From: JANQRA01 sp035550735
GTDB lineage: Bacteria; Actinomycetota; Acidimicrobiia; Spongiisociales; ZC4RG35
Assembly: GCA_035550735.1 (NCBI GenBank)
Contig: DASZOM010000003.1
Coordinates: 1-64,000, forward strand
Reading direction: 5' to 3'
DNA: 64,000 nt
In this document: positions 1 through 8,169 of the stretch, one piece after another
Layout: the number at the start of each line of letters is the position of its first letter
Position numbering within the stretch: position 1 is the first letter of the stretch
The notes under the pieces: model-generated
Told to the model about the DNA's origin: nothing
The model's input: only the letters and a program-made list of their open reading frames with translations
Database searches by the model: none
Program-made: the position numbers and the translations under genes

Positions 1-6
1 AAGGAT

Positions 7-36
7 GGAGCGCCGCGTCCTGGGACGCGGCGCTCC
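7..36 (-). terminator. Perfect hairpin 3' of the solute-binding-protein gene
   Basis: A 14-bp perfect inverted repeat (arms 7-20 and 23-36, 2-nt centre) starts 24 nt beyond the stop of the binding-protein gene at 61. It has no obvious U tract. It may end transcription or, as is common after binding-protein genes, protect the upstream message while reducing read-through into transporter genes that may lie left of the window. Confidence 0.65.
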
Positions 37-60
37 AACGATCCCGTCACGAGGACGGTT

Positions 61-1440
61 CTAGCTCAGCTTCTCCGGATCGACCTGATCGGCCAGGTTG
101 GCCTGCCCGATCACGTTCCCCAGCACACCGAGGATCCCCGCGGAGGGATCGTCGTTGCGGAAGATGCCGATTGCCGGGTTGGCGCAGTCGCCGAACTCGT
201 TGCAGGCGAGCGTGCCGGTCAGTCCCTCGAATCCCTCGAGGTCGTAGACGTACTGGCGCAGCGCCGCACGATCGATCGTCAGCGTGTCGCCGTCCTGCAC
301 CGCAACCGCCTCGATCGCGTCGAGGAGGATGTTGGCGGCGTCGTAGGAATGGGCGTGGAACGCCTGGATCGGGGGTGAGCCGACTGCCTCGGTGTACTTG
401 GCCACGAAGTCCTCGTAGGCAGGGCCCGAAGCCTGGCCGGGACCGGAGAACACCATGCCCTCGGTCTCCGGCAGCACCACGAAGGTGTCGGAGAGGAGAC
501 CGTCCGCACCCATCAGCTGGGTGTCGGCCAGACCCGGGAACTCACCGATCTGCTGGACGATGAAGTCCGCCTCCGGCTGGAAGATCGGCATGAAGATGAG
601 GTCTGGAGCCAGAGCCTCGATCTCCTGCAGGACGGGCCGCATGTCGGTGTCACCCTTGTTGACGGCCGTCGCCAGCGCGATCTCGCCACCACCCGCGGTG
701 AAGAACTCGCCAAACTGCGTGGTGAGCCCCTCGGTGTAGGGGTCGCCGTCGTGGATGGTCACGGCAGTGGCCGCGCCCAGGTCCTCGGCGGCGAAGGTGG
801 CGGCACCGGCACCCTGGAACTCGTCGTTGTGCGAGACCCTGAAGTAGCCGGGCTGCCAGTTCTCCTGAGCCTCGAGCGGCTCGTCGGAGAGGTAGGGGAG
901 AGCGGTCAGTGACGGCGAGGTGTTGGACCCCGAGATCATGATGAGGCCTGCCTCGGACATGATCTGGGCCGCGGGAACGCCGGCGCCCGAGCAGCTGGTG
1001 CCCAGGATCCCGACGACCTGCGGGTTGGCCACGATCGCCTGAGCGGCGGTGGAGCCACCGTCGGCGGAGCACAGCCCGTCTTCGCTCTGCAGCTCGATCG
1101 GATGCCCGAGCAGCTCACCGCCACGGTCGGCGATGGCGATCTCGATGGCATCGACCTGGTCCTGACCAAGGCTGGCGGTTGCGCCGGAGATGGTCTGGAT
1201 CGAGGCGATGATTATGGGCTCGCCCGCCCCGATGGTCACGCTGCCGAGATCACCTTCTCCTCCGCCGTCGGCGGTGGTGGTGGTCCCTCCATCACCGCTG
1301 TCGGCGGTGGTGGTGGTCCCACCGTCTCCACCGTCGGCGGTGGTCGTGGTGTCCCCACCGCCATCGCCGCCACATGCGGCGATGACCATGGCGAGGACCG
1401 CCAGCAACGCGAGAAGCCTCAAGCCTCTCTTGATTTTCAT
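61..1440 (-). CDS. Branched-chain-type ABC transporter substrate-binding lipoprotein
   Basis: A type I periplasmic-binding protein (Leu/Ile/Val family) of 459 residues that should capture a solute outside the membrane for an ABC importer. The start at 1440 begins MKIKRG and has a GGAGGA ribosome site just upstream; an earlier in-frame ATG at 1485 lacks one. A lipoprotein signal ends at IAAC with Cys23. Residues 24-64 are a Gly/Thr/Asp linker built from three 11-residue repeats, followed by the two-lobed binding domain. The gene follows ribokinase and nucleoside hydrolase on the same strand, so a nucleoside or ribose-containing ligand is plausible (inference); the fold alone does not define the ligand. 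No permease is visible in the window for it. Confidence 0.9.
   Translation of the reverse strand: MKIKRGLRLLALLAVLAMVIAACGGDGGGDTTTTADGGDGGTTTTADSGDGGTTTTADGGGEGDLGSVTIGAGEPIIIASIQTISGATASLGQDQVDAIEIAIADRGGELLGHPIELQSEDGLCSADGGSTAAQAIVANPQVVGILGTSCSGAGVPAAQIMSEAGLIMISGSNTSPSLTALPYLSDEPLEAQENWQPGYFRVSHNDEFQGAGAATFAAEDLGAATAVTIHDGDPYTEGLTTQFGEFFTAGGGEIALATAVNKGDTDMRPVLQEIEALAPDLIFMPIFQPEADFIVQQIGEFPGLADTQLMGADGLLSDTFVVLPETEGMVFSGPGQASGPAYEDFVAKYTEAVGSPPIQAFHAHSYDAANILLDAIEAVAVQDGDTLTIDRAALRQYVYDLEGFEGLTGTLACNEFGDCANPAIGIFRNDDPSAGILGVLGNVIGQANLADQVDPEKLS
1252..1350 (-). repeat. Three tandem 33-bp repeats encoding the lipoprotein linker
   Basis: Residues 31-63 of the binding protein are three successive 11-residue units of the form TTTTADxGDGG (the last degenerates to TTTTADGGGEG). 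The DNA repeats with a 33-bp period. This is a flexible spacer between lipid anchor and binding domain, and a likely site of repeat-number variation. Confidence 0.8.
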
Positions 1441-1590
1441 GTTGTACCTTCCTCCGATTGCATGCGTGGGGCGACAAGGGGCCACCCCGCCGGGGCACTT
1501 TAGACCCGAATTGAGATGCGGGCACGAGCACGGGGGTTGGGGGTGCCGACGCGATTCGACCCTTTCAGGCGGTGATCGGCGTTTCGCGGC

Positions 1591-2532
1591 TCAGAGACGG
1601 CCGATCCGCTCCACCAGCAGGTCGAAGAGCCCGTCGGAGTCGACCCGATCGACGACCAACGCGTTGGGCGGCCGACCGGTCACTCTCCACCAGTCGACGA
1701 TGGTCATCCCCAAGGTGGGACCGGGGCGAGTGTCGATCTCGACCGCTACCTCCTTTCCCTGATAGAGCTCGGGGCGGAGCAGATAGGCGATCACGTTGGG
1801 ATCGTGGAGCGGGCCCCCCTCCATCCCGTATTTCTCCATGTCCCAGCGGTCGTAGAAGTCGAGCATGCCCTCGACCGCCCTGCCCGCGGGTGTGCCCAGC
1901 TCTCCGAATCGCCGAAGCCGTTCCGGGAGGGTGAGGGCCTTGTGGGTGACGTCGAGTGGCATCATCACAACCGGTATCCCGCTCGTGAAGACGAGATGGG
2001 CGGCGTGGGGGTCGACGTAGATGTTGAACTCGGCGACCGGCGTGGTGTTGCCACCCTCGAAGAACCCGCCACCCATCATCACCAACTGGTCGATGTGCTC
2101 GACGATGCGCGGCTCCCGCACCAACGCCAGACCGACATTGGTGAGCGGGCCCAGGGTGCAAAGTGTCACCCGGTCCCGGGACATCGCGATGTCGATGATG
2201 GCGTCGACGGCATGACCAGGCGCCTCTTCGGTGGTCGGCGGGGCCAGGTCGGCCCCGTCGAGGCCGGTGGGCCCGTGGACGTACTCCGCGGTGACCAGTT
2301 CCTTGACCATGGGGCGGGTGGCGCCGCGGTGCACCGGCACGTCGCCGCGTCCCGCCAGCTCGACCAACGCCAGGCAATTCCTGACGGTCAGGTCGAGGGG
2401 GACGTTGCCGGCCACGGCGGTGAGGGCGAGCACGTCCAGATCCTCGGGACTCGCCAGGGCGACGAGCACGGCAACGGCATCGTCCTGGCCCGGGTCGGTG
2501 TCGATGATGATCGGTCTGGCGATGGGCGGCAT
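1591..2532 (-). CDS. Inosine-uridine-preferring nucleoside hydrolase
   Basis: Hydrolyses the N-glycosidic bond of ribonucleosides to base plus ribose. At 313 residues it is the normal family length. The N-terminal calcium-binding cluster DTDPGQDDA is at residues 11-19, and the C-terminal HDPNVIAYLL block carries the conserved HDP. ATG at 2532 lies 5 nt after the ribokinase stop, so the two are co-transcribed: released ribose would be phosphorylated by the neighbour. No signal peptide is seen, so it is cytoplasmic. Base specificity cannot be read from sequence. Confidence 0.93.
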   Translation of the reverse strand: MPPIARPIIIDTDPGQDDAVAVLVALASPEDLDVLALTAVAGNVPLDLTVRNCLALVELAGRGDVPVHRGATRPMVKELVTAEYVHGPTGLDGADLAPPTTEEAPGHAVDAIIDIAMSRDRVTLCTLGPLTNVGLALVREPRIVEHIDQLVMMGGGFFEGGNTTPVAEFNIYVDPHAAHLVFTSGIPVVMMPLDVTHKALTLPERLRRFGELGTPAGRAVEGMLDFYDRWDMEKYGMEGGPLHDPNVIAYLLRPELYQGKEVAVEIDTRPGPTLGMTIVDWWRVTGRPPNALVVDRVDSDGLFDLLVERIGRL

Positions 2533-2537
2533 CGTAC

Positions 2538-3437
2538 CTAGTGGCGGAGAGCCGCATTCACCTCGGCGCCGGTGGGCATCGCTGTCTGCGCCCCGGCGCG
2601 GGTCACGGCGAGGGCGCCCGCCGTCACCGCCAGCTCGACTGCATCCACCAGCTCCATGCCCCTGGTCAAACCGTGGGCCAGGGCACCACAGAAGGCGTCG
2701 CCGGCACCCGTGGGATCGACTGCCTCGACCGTCGGGGCCGGCACCTCGACCATGTGTTCGCCGTCGACCACGACCGCGCCGGCCGCGCCCATCGTGACCA
2801 CGGTGACACCGCGGTGACCGAGCCGCCGCGCCAGGTCGGCGACTTCGTCGACACGGCCGGGCCGACCGCTGCCCAAGAGGGAGGCCAGCTCGACACGGTT
2901 GGGCACGAGGACGTCGACTCTCTCCAGCAGGTCGTCGGGGAGTGTCCGCGCGGGCGCAGGGTTGAGGATGAAGGTGCCGCTGCAGGCTCGGGCGGCAGCC
3001 GTCACCGTCTCCGCAGGCACCTCGAGCTGGGCGAGCACCACCGCTGCCGATGCGATCAGCGCGCCGTCCAGATGCTCGGGGCGAAGGGCCATGTTGGCTC
3101 CCGGGCTCACCACGATCGTGTTCTCCGCATCGGCGTCGACGGTGATCACCGCCAGCCCGGTCGGCTCCTCGGGGTCGATGCCAATGCCGGAGACGTCGAT
3201 GCCCTCGGTGACGAGGGCATCGAGGAGACTGGTGCCGCTCTCGTCAGTCCCGACCCGGCCCACCATGGCGACCTTGGCTCCGAGCCGGGCAGCCGCCACC
3301 GCCTGGTTCGCCCCCTTGCCGCCACCCCCGGCGTAGTGCCCGGTGCCGAGGACGGTCTCGCCCGGTGTCGGCAGTCGCGGGGTGACCACGGTCACGTCGT
3401 GGTTGACCGATCCGATGACGACGATGTCGATGTCCAC
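2538..3437 (-). CDS. rbsK: Ribokinase (PfkB family)
   Basis: ATP-dependent sugar kinase, probably making ribose-5-phosphate from ribose released by the adjacent nucleoside hydrolase. 299 residues. The substrate-binding GGGGKGANQA motif is at 37-46, and the catalytic DPTGAGDAF motif (anion hole plus base Asp) is near residue 241. The start is GTG at 3437 with no Shine-Dalgarno but a TAGCGT box 9 nt upstream. First gene of the nucleoside-salvage operon. Another PfkB sugar kinase is possible, but motifs and context favour ribokinase. Confidence 0.9.
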   Translation of the reverse strand: MDIDIVVIGSVNHDVTVVTPRLPTPGETVLGTGHYAGGGGKGANQAVAAARLGAKVAMVGRVGTDESGTSLLDALVTEGIDVSGIGIDPEEPTGLAVITVDADAENTIVVSPGANMALRPEHLDGALIASAAVVLAQLEVPAETVTAAARACSGTFILNPAPARTLPDDLLERVDVLVPNRVELASLLGSGRPGRVDEVADLARRLGHRGVTVVTMGAAGAVVVDGEHMVEVPAPTVEAVDPTGAGDAFCGALAHGLTRGMELVDAVELAVTAGALAVTRAGAQTAMPTGAEVNAALRH

Positions 3438-3446
3438 GGCCAGGAG

Positions 3447-3452
3447 ACGCTA
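3447..3452 (-). promoter_or_regulatory. -10-like box TAGCGT of rbsK operon
   Basis: TAGCGT on the minus strand, 9 nt before the GTG start at 3437 and with no ribosome site between. Fits a leaderless or near-leaderless actinobacterial promoter. Confidence 0.45.
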
Positions 3453-3456
3453 GCCC

Positions 3457-3462
3457 TACCGT
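3457..3462 (+). promoter_or_regulatory. -10-like box TACCGT of the winged-helix gene
   Basis: TACCGT ends 9 nt before ATG 3472. It sits only 4 bp from the opposing rbsK box, so the two divergent promoters must overlap. Confidence 0.4.
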
Positions 3463-3471
3463 ATCGGCCCC

Positions 3472-4557
3472 ATGGCCGGGCCCGACACCCTGAGCCGACG
3501 CAGCCTCAACCGGGCGACGCTGGCGCGCCAGCTCCTCCTGGAGAGGTCGTCCATGCATCACCTCGATGCCATCGACCATCTCGTCGGGCTCCAGGCGCAG
3601 AACCCCCACGACCCGTACATCGGGCTGTGGGCCCGGCTCCAGGGCTTCGACCCGCTCCAGCTCTCAGGTGCCCTGGAGCAGAAGCTGGTGGTGCGGGCGC
3701 AGTTGATGCGCGCGACGATCCATCTCGTCACCGCCGCCGACTATCCGGCGGTCGCCGGGGCGACGGCCCCGGTGCTGAGACGGGTGTTCGGCTCGACCTC
3801 CTACGCCAAGAGCACTGCGGCCGTGGATCGTGACGAGGTGGTGGCGACGGGGGTGAGTCTCTTGGAAGAGAGGCCCTTGAGCCGGGCCGAGCTCGCCCCG
3901 GAGCTCGCGGTTCGCTGGCCCGAGATCGACCCCACCTCACTTGCGATGGCAGTGACCTATCTGTCGCCGTTGGTCCAGGTCCCGCCAAGGGGCCTGTGGA
4001 ACCGCACGGGCCAGGCCCGATGGGCATCGGCGGGGAGCTGGCTCGGCCATGCTCCGGTGGCAGTCGCCGACCTGGATCGGCTGATGATCCGCTACCTGAC
4101 CGCGTTCGGGCCGGCCAGCGTGGCCGATGCCCGCGCCTGGTCGAACCTCACCGCGCTGAGCGAGGTGTTCGCACGGCTCCGCCCCGGGTTGGCTGTCTTC
4201 CGGGACGAGCAGGGACGGGAGCTTTTCGACCTGCCCGATGCTCCCCGGCCCGACCCGGATACGCCGGCACCCGTTCGATTCCTGCCCGAATACGACAACG
4301 TCATGCTGGGGCACGCCGATCGCACTCGGGTGATGGTGGGAGTCCACCCCTTGGGATGGCTCGGCAACGTCCTGGTGGATGGGTTCCTCGCCGGGCAGTG
4401 GAAGCGAACCAGGGCCAAGGGTCGCCTGCTCGTCGAGGTCGAGATGCTCACCAAGCAGACCAGGGCCCGGCTCGGCGAGGTCGAGGCGGAGGCCGCTGCC
4501 GCGGCCGATCTCCTCGCCCCCGACCTCGACCACGACGTGGTGGTGACACCGGTCTGA
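3472..4557 (+). CDS. Winged-helix DNA-binding protein, AlkZ/YcaQ-like (HTH_42)
   Basis: 361-residue member of the HTH_42 family, which includes DNA glycosylases that unhook interstrand crosslinks or excise bulky alkylated bases. After the N-terminal helices the strand LVGLQAQ places a Gln-Ala-Gln at residues 41-43, matching the QxQ catalytic motif described for AlkZ-type members. Residues 1-330 look like the tandem winged-helix architecture. The ATG start follows a -10-like box without Shine-Dalgarno. Activity on crosslinks is inferred from the family; many actinobacterial paralogues are untested. Confidence 0.8.
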   Translation: MAGPDTLSRRSLNRATLARQLLLERSSMHHLDAIDHLVGLQAQNPHDPYIGLWARLQGFDPLQLSGALEQKLVVRAQLMRATIHLVTAADYPAVAGATAPVLRRVFGSTSYAKSTAAVDRDEVVATGVSLLEERPLSRAELAPELAVRWPEIDPTSLAMAVTYLSPLVQVPPRGLWNRTGQARWASAGSWLGHAPVAVADLDRLMIRYLTAFGPASVADARAWSNLTALSEVFARLRPGLAVFRDEQGRELFDLPDAPRPDPDTPAPVRFLPEYDNVMLGHADRTRVMVGVHPLGWLGNVLVDGFLAGQWKRTRAKGRLLVEVEMLTKQTRARLGEVEAEAAAAADLLAPDLDHDVVVTPV

Positions 4558-4615
4558 GCGCTCGTTTCGACGGTGCCCCTCACGGGTACCGGATGCCAAC
4601 GAGTCAGGAGGGCTC

Positions 4616-5038
4616 ATGCCACAGCGAGTATCGGATGTGATGACCGCCGATCCGGTCACTTTGACCACGGACAGCTTTCTCCGCGACGCCGCCCAGGCGA
4701 TGCGCGACAACGAGATCGGCGACGTCGTGGTCACCAAGCCGGATGGGACCCTTTGCGGGATCGTCACCGACCGCGACATCGTGGTGCGTGGCGTCGCCGC
4801 CGGTCTGGACCCCGCCTCCAGCATCCTCGACGACGTCTGCAAGCACGATCTGGTCACGGTCGGCCCGAACGACCCGGTGGCGACTGCCGTGAGGGCCATG
4901 GAAGAGCGGGCGATCCGTCGTCTGCCCGTCGTGGACAACGGCAACCTGGTGGGGATCGTGTCGATCGGAGACCTCGCCGTGGAGCGTGACCCGGAGTCGG
5001 CCCTCGGGGAGATCAGCGCGGCACCGGCCAATAACTAG
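4616..5038 (+). CDS. Stand-alone CBS-domain pair protein
   Basis: 140 residues made almost entirely of two CBS domains (about 7-60 and 72-127), each with a GIVTDRD/GIVSIGD-type strand that forms the nucleotide cleft. Such free CBS pairs bind adenosine nucleotides and act as energy or redox sensors; the partner is not evident here. ATG 4616 has a good AGGAGG-type site. Its stop (5036-5038) overlaps the stop of the convergent acetyltransferase gene: both TAG codons lie in one CTAG tetramer. Confidence 0.92.
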   Translation: MPQRVSDVMTADPVTLTTDSFLRDAAQAMRDNEIGDVVVTKPDGTLCGIVTDRDIVVRGVAAGLDPASSILDDVCKHDLVTVGPNDPVATAVRAMEERAIRRLPVVDNGNLVGIVSIGDLAVERDPESALGEISAAPANN

Positions 5039-5781
5039 GGCGTCATCCCGAACCAGCTCTGCAGCAGGTCGGGCCATTCTTCATCTGTCACCGGATGCTC
5101 GGTCCACTCCCCGCCGCGGCGGAACTTGATCCGGTCGCTGAGGAGAGTCACCCGATCGGGCCCGCCGTCCAGCAGTCTCGTGGCGAACCGGGCGTCGGTC
5201 CAGCGAAGACCCGGCGTCACCTGGAGATAGGTCGATGCCTCGGCGAAATCCTGGGGACGATGGGCCCGAGGGGCCCATCGGAAATGGGGCAGTGTCGAGC
5301 CATCTGGCTCGTGTGAGACCAGGGTCGTGGCCCCCTCCTCGAAGATGAAGCCGTATGAGCCGCTGCCACCATCGTGGGGGCCGGGGGAGTCGAGGGGCAG
5401 TGGTCTGATGAAGGAGTCACCGAACCCGACGTCGACCAGATAGGGGCGGTCCAGGGCCACCTCGATCGAGTGATGGGTCGGCATCGGGTACTCGTTTCCG
5501 TACAGCACGTCGGCCGCCACCCGTTTCACCGTGTAGCCGATTGCCGTGAGGAGTGCGGAGAAGGCGCCATTGAGCTCGAAGCACCAGCCTCCGCGACGAC
5601 GCTCCACCACCTTGGCCACGGTCCACAGATCGTCTGTCTGCACACCACGACGGGCGAACACGTCGAGATTCTCGAAAGGCACCGCGGTGAGATGGGCGCG
5701 TTGCAGCCTCTCCAGGTTCTCCAGGGTGATGTCCATCGGCCCCTGCAGCCCGATGCGCTTCAGATAGGCATCGATGTCCAT
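5035..5781 (-). CDS. Arylamine N-acetyltransferase
   Basis: Transfers acetyl or acyl from CoA to arylamines or hydrazines through a Cys-His-Asp triad. 248 residues, slightly shorter than typical (about 270-280). Triad visible as GGWCFELNGAF (Cys67), THHSIEV (His103) and VDVGFGD (Asp117). Start ATG 5781 gives MDIDAYLKRIG, the usual N-terminus; the frame continues upstream but without homology. Convergent with the CBS gene and divergent from the MDR gene at 5855. In actinobacteria such enzymes can serve lipid or aromatic metabolism as well as detoxification. Confidence 0.92.
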   Translation of the reverse strand: MDIDAYLKRIGLQGPMDITLENLERLQRAHLTAVPFENLDVFARRGVQTDDLWTVAKVVERRRGGWCFELNGAFSALLTAIGYTVKRVAADVLYGNEYPMPTHHSIEVALDRPYLVDVGFGDSFIRPLPLDSPGPHDGGSGSYGFIFEEGATTLVSHEPDGSTLPHFRWAPRAHRPQDFAEASTYLQVTPGLRWTDARFATRLLDGGPDRVTLLSDRIKFRRGGEWTEHPVTDEEWPDLLQSWFGMTP

Positions 5782-5841
5782 CCCGCCGATTCTGCCAGGA
5801 GGTGGGCATCGTCCCGACCCCGACCATGACCTGGAGGCCCG

Positions 5842-5847
5842 TAGGGT
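5842..5847 (+). promoter_or_regulatory. -10-like box TAGGGT of the MDR gene
   Basis: TAGGGT lies 7 nt before GTG 5855, inside GAGGCCCGTAGG. The same 12-mer precedes the unrelated gene at 35557. It supports the GTG start and a leaderless transcript. Confidence 0.5.
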
Positions 5848-5854
5848 TGGTGAG

Positions 5855-6823
5855 GTGAAGGCAGCGTTGCGCACCGAGTTCGGCACCCCTGACGTGATCC
5901 GAATCGAGGAGGTCGCGGACCCGGAACTGGTCGACGAAGGATTGCTGGTCCGGGTTGGCGCCACCTCGGTGAACCCCGCCGAGTGGTACGAGGTGCACGG
6001 ACGACCCACGATCGCCCGATTCTCCACCGGGCTGCGACGACCGAAGAGCCCGCGTCTCGGTGTCGACTTCGCCGGAGTCGTCGAGGCTATCGGATCTGCC
6101 GTCGACGATTTCGCGGTCGGGGACCGGGTATTCGGTGGGCGTACCGGCTCCTGGGCCGAGTACCTGGTCGTGCAGAACGCGGTGGCCCGGATCCCCGACA
6201 ACGTCTCATTCGAGGAGGCGGCCGGAACGCCGATCGCGGCTCTCACCGCACTCCAGGCATTGCGCGACCACGCCGCGGTGAAGCCCGGTGACAAGGTGTT
6301 GGTCAATGGCGCGTCCGGGGGCGTCGGGACCTATGTGGTCCAGCTCGCCAAGAGGCTGGGGGCGGAGGTCACCGCCGTCTGCAGCACCCCGAACGTGGAG
6401 ACGGCGCGCTTCCTGGGGGCGGACCGGGTCATCGACTACCACAAAGCCGATTTCACCGCCGGCGGTGATCCTCACGACATCGTCATCGACATCGCCGGGA
6501 GCAGGGGCTGGTCCGACCTGCGCCGGGTCCTGACCCGCGACGGGCTGGTGGTCGTTGTCGGGGGACCGAAAGGAAGCCGACTCCTCGGTCCGCTCAGCCA
6601 TGTCATCCGCACCCAGGTCGGTGCGCTGTTCAGCCCTCAGAAGTCGAAGTTCTTCATACAGAAGTTCGTTCGATCCGATGTCGAGCACATCGCCCGGCTG
6701 ATGGAGGCGGGCACACTGAAGACGGTCATCGACAGCAGATTCGAGGGTTTGGAGCAGCTTCCCGATGCGCTCCGCCACTTCGGCGAGGGCCACGCCCGGG
6801 GCAAGGTGGTGGTTTCGATCTGA
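5855..6823 (+). CDS. Zinc-independent medium-chain oxidoreductase (quinone reductase-like)
   Basis: 322-residue NAD(P)H-dependent oxidoreductase of the quinone oxidoreductase branch. The N-terminal GroES-like fold (VKAALRTEFGTPDV start) is followed by a Rossmann motif GASGGVGTYVVQLAK near residue 150. The structural and catalytic zinc ligands of alcohol dehydrogenases are absent. Start is GTG 5855; an ATG at 5774 would overlap the divergent acetyltransferase start and adds unconserved residues. Likely reduces quinones or enone-type electrophiles; substrate unknown. Confidence 0.9.
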   Translation: MKAALRTEFGTPDVIRIEEVADPELVDEGLLVRVGATSVNPAEWYEVHGRPTIARFSTGLRRPKSPRLGVDFAGVVEAIGSAVDDFAVGDRVFGGRTGSWAEYLVVQNAVARIPDNVSFEEAAGTPIAALTALQALRDHAAVKPGDKVLVNGASGGVGTYVVQLAKRLGAEVTAVCSTPNVETARFLGADRVIDYHKADFTAGGDPHDIVIDIAGSRGWSDLRRVLTRDGLVVVVGGPKGSRLLGPLSHVIRTQVGALFSPQKSKFFIQKFVRSDVEHIARLMEAGTLKTVIDSRFEGLEQLPDALRHFGEGHARGKVVVSI

Positions 6824-6827
6824 GTGG

Positions 6828-6895
6828 CGCCGGCGTGCCGACGCGCCCCCGGCTCGGGTCGGTGGCGCATCGATTTACAAGCGCGCACGCCGGCG
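6828..6895. repeat. 11-bp inverted repeat between MDR and MFS genes
   Basis: Arms CGCCGGCGTGC (6828-6838) and GCACGCCGGCG (6885-6895) are perfect inverse copies 46 nt apart, in the 93-nt gap between two co-directional genes. They could be a weak terminator stem or an operator for the exporter gene. Confidence 0.4.
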
Positions 6896-6916
6896 GATGG
6901 TCACAGTGGTGTGCAC

Positions 6917-8134
6917 ATGGGCCAAGACCGTCGTTTCCAACGTCTCTGGTTCGCCACCGTCGCCTCCAATCTGGGTGACGGGCTGGTGCTGGCGGCGTTT
7001 CCGCTTCTCGCCGCCGGCCTCACCCGCGACCCCATCGCCATCTCGGCGCTGACCCTCGCCGCCGGTCTCCCCTGGCTCCTGCTCGGCCCGCTCTCAGGGG
7101 CCGTCGTCGACCGGTTCGACCGGCGTCGGCTCATGTACGTGTTCGACATGGTCCGGGCAGGCGTGGTGGGCGCCCTTGCGGTGTCGGTGGCGATGGGAGT
7201 GGAGTCTCTCGCCATTCTCTACGCGGTCGTCTTCCTCATCGGCTCCGGTGAGACGGTCGTAGATGTCTCCTCACAGGCGATCCTTCCTTCCCTGGTCCCC
7301 AAGGATCGGCTCGACTCGGCCAACGGCCGTCTCTTCTCCACGATGACGATCGCCAACCGGTTCATCGGCCCGCCGTTGGGAGGCTTCCTGTTCGGTCTCG
7401 GCGCATTGGTCCCGGTGACGGCTGACGCCATCTCCTTCGCGGTGGCGGCGCTGGTGGTGGCGGGCATCGCCGGCAGCTACCGGCCGGCGGCAACGGACGG
7501 CGCAGGGCCGGCGAAGACGATGTGGGCAAGCGTGGTGGAGGGCATGCGCTGGCTCTGGTCGAACCGGCCGATCCGGACCTTCGCCATCGGAGCGGCGTCA
7601 CTCAACGTCGGCATACTCGCCGGCGAGTCGATACTCGTGCTGTACGCACAGGAGCAATTGGGACTCGATGCCGTGGGCTTTGGGGCCCTCTTCCTAGCAA
7701 CCGCCGCCGGATACAGCGCCGGATCCTTCCTTGCCCCCGCTCTCACCCGTCGGGTGAGCCGTCTCGCCCTGATCGCGTCGGCGCTGGCTGGTGTCGGCCT
7801 CTGCCTGGTGCTCATCGGGCTGGCTCCGCACTGGGCGGTGGCGGCCACCGGATTGGCCGGCATCGGCCTCGCCTCCGGTCTCTGGGACGTGATCGCGGTG
7901 TCGTACCGGCAGGCAGCGGTGCCCGACGCCTTGCTGGGCAGGACCATGGCCGCCTATCGGGTGATCGCCCACGGCTCGATACCGATCGGGGCCCTCCTCG
8001 GAGGAGTCGTTGCGGCGGTGGCCGGGAATCGAGCCGCTTTCATCGCGGGTGCCCTCGTCACCGGGGGCTTCGCCCCGTTCGTCGTGTCCCGGCTCAGGGG
8101 AGTCGAGCTCGATCCGGGGAGGGCATTGGGCTGA
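6917..8134 (+). CDS. MFS transporter (EntS/MFS_3-type exporter)
   Basis: 405-residue major facilitator with about 12 hydrophobic segments. The inter-helix signature DRFDRRRLMYVFDMVRAG follows TM2, typical of the MFS_3 drug/siderophore efflux branch. Start ATG 6917 (MGQDRRFQRLWFATVASNLGDG) places the first helix near residue 12; GTG 6911 is an alternative. The in-frame extension up to 6824 is Arg-rich and unlike a transporter N-terminus. The AraC regulator 35 bp downstream may control it. Substrate unknown. Confidence 0.9.
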   Translation: MGQDRRFQRLWFATVASNLGDGLVLAAFPLLAAGLTRDPIAISALTLAAGLPWLLLGPLSGAVVDRFDRRRLMYVFDMVRAGVVGALAVSVAMGVESLAILYAVVFLIGSGETVVDVSSQAILPSLVPKDRLDSANGRLFSTMTIANRFIGPPLGGFLFGLGALVPVTADAISFAVAALVVAGIAGSYRPAATDGAGPAKTMWASVVEGMRWLWSNRPIRTFAIGAASLNVGILAGESILVLYAQEQLGLDAVGFGALFLATAAGYSAGSFLAPALTRRVSRLALIASALAGVGLCLVLIGLAPHWAVAATGLAGIGLASGLWDVIAVSYRQAAVPDALLGRTMAAYRVIAHGSIPIGALLGGVVAAVAGNRAAFIAGALVTGGFAPFVVSRLRGVELDPGRALG

Positions 8135-8157
8135 GTTCGCCGGGAGGGCTGAGGCGA

Positions 8158-8163
8158 TACGAT
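8158..8163 (+). promoter_or_regulatory. -10-like box TACGAT of the AraC gene
   Basis: TACGAT ends 6 nt before ATG 8170, with no Shine-Dalgarno in the short gap. Confidence 0.4.
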
Positions 8164-8169
8164 CTCGAG

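Noticed and set aside
1252..1350. Possible CRISPR-like array
   Set aside because: The repeats are contiguous, coding and in frame with a lipoprotein linker; there are no spacers and no cas genes in the window.
1804..2541. Plus-strand frame of 245 codons opposite the nucleoside hydrolase
   Set aside because: No motif, His/Val/Asp-rich shadow; the opposite strand contains DTDPGQDDA.
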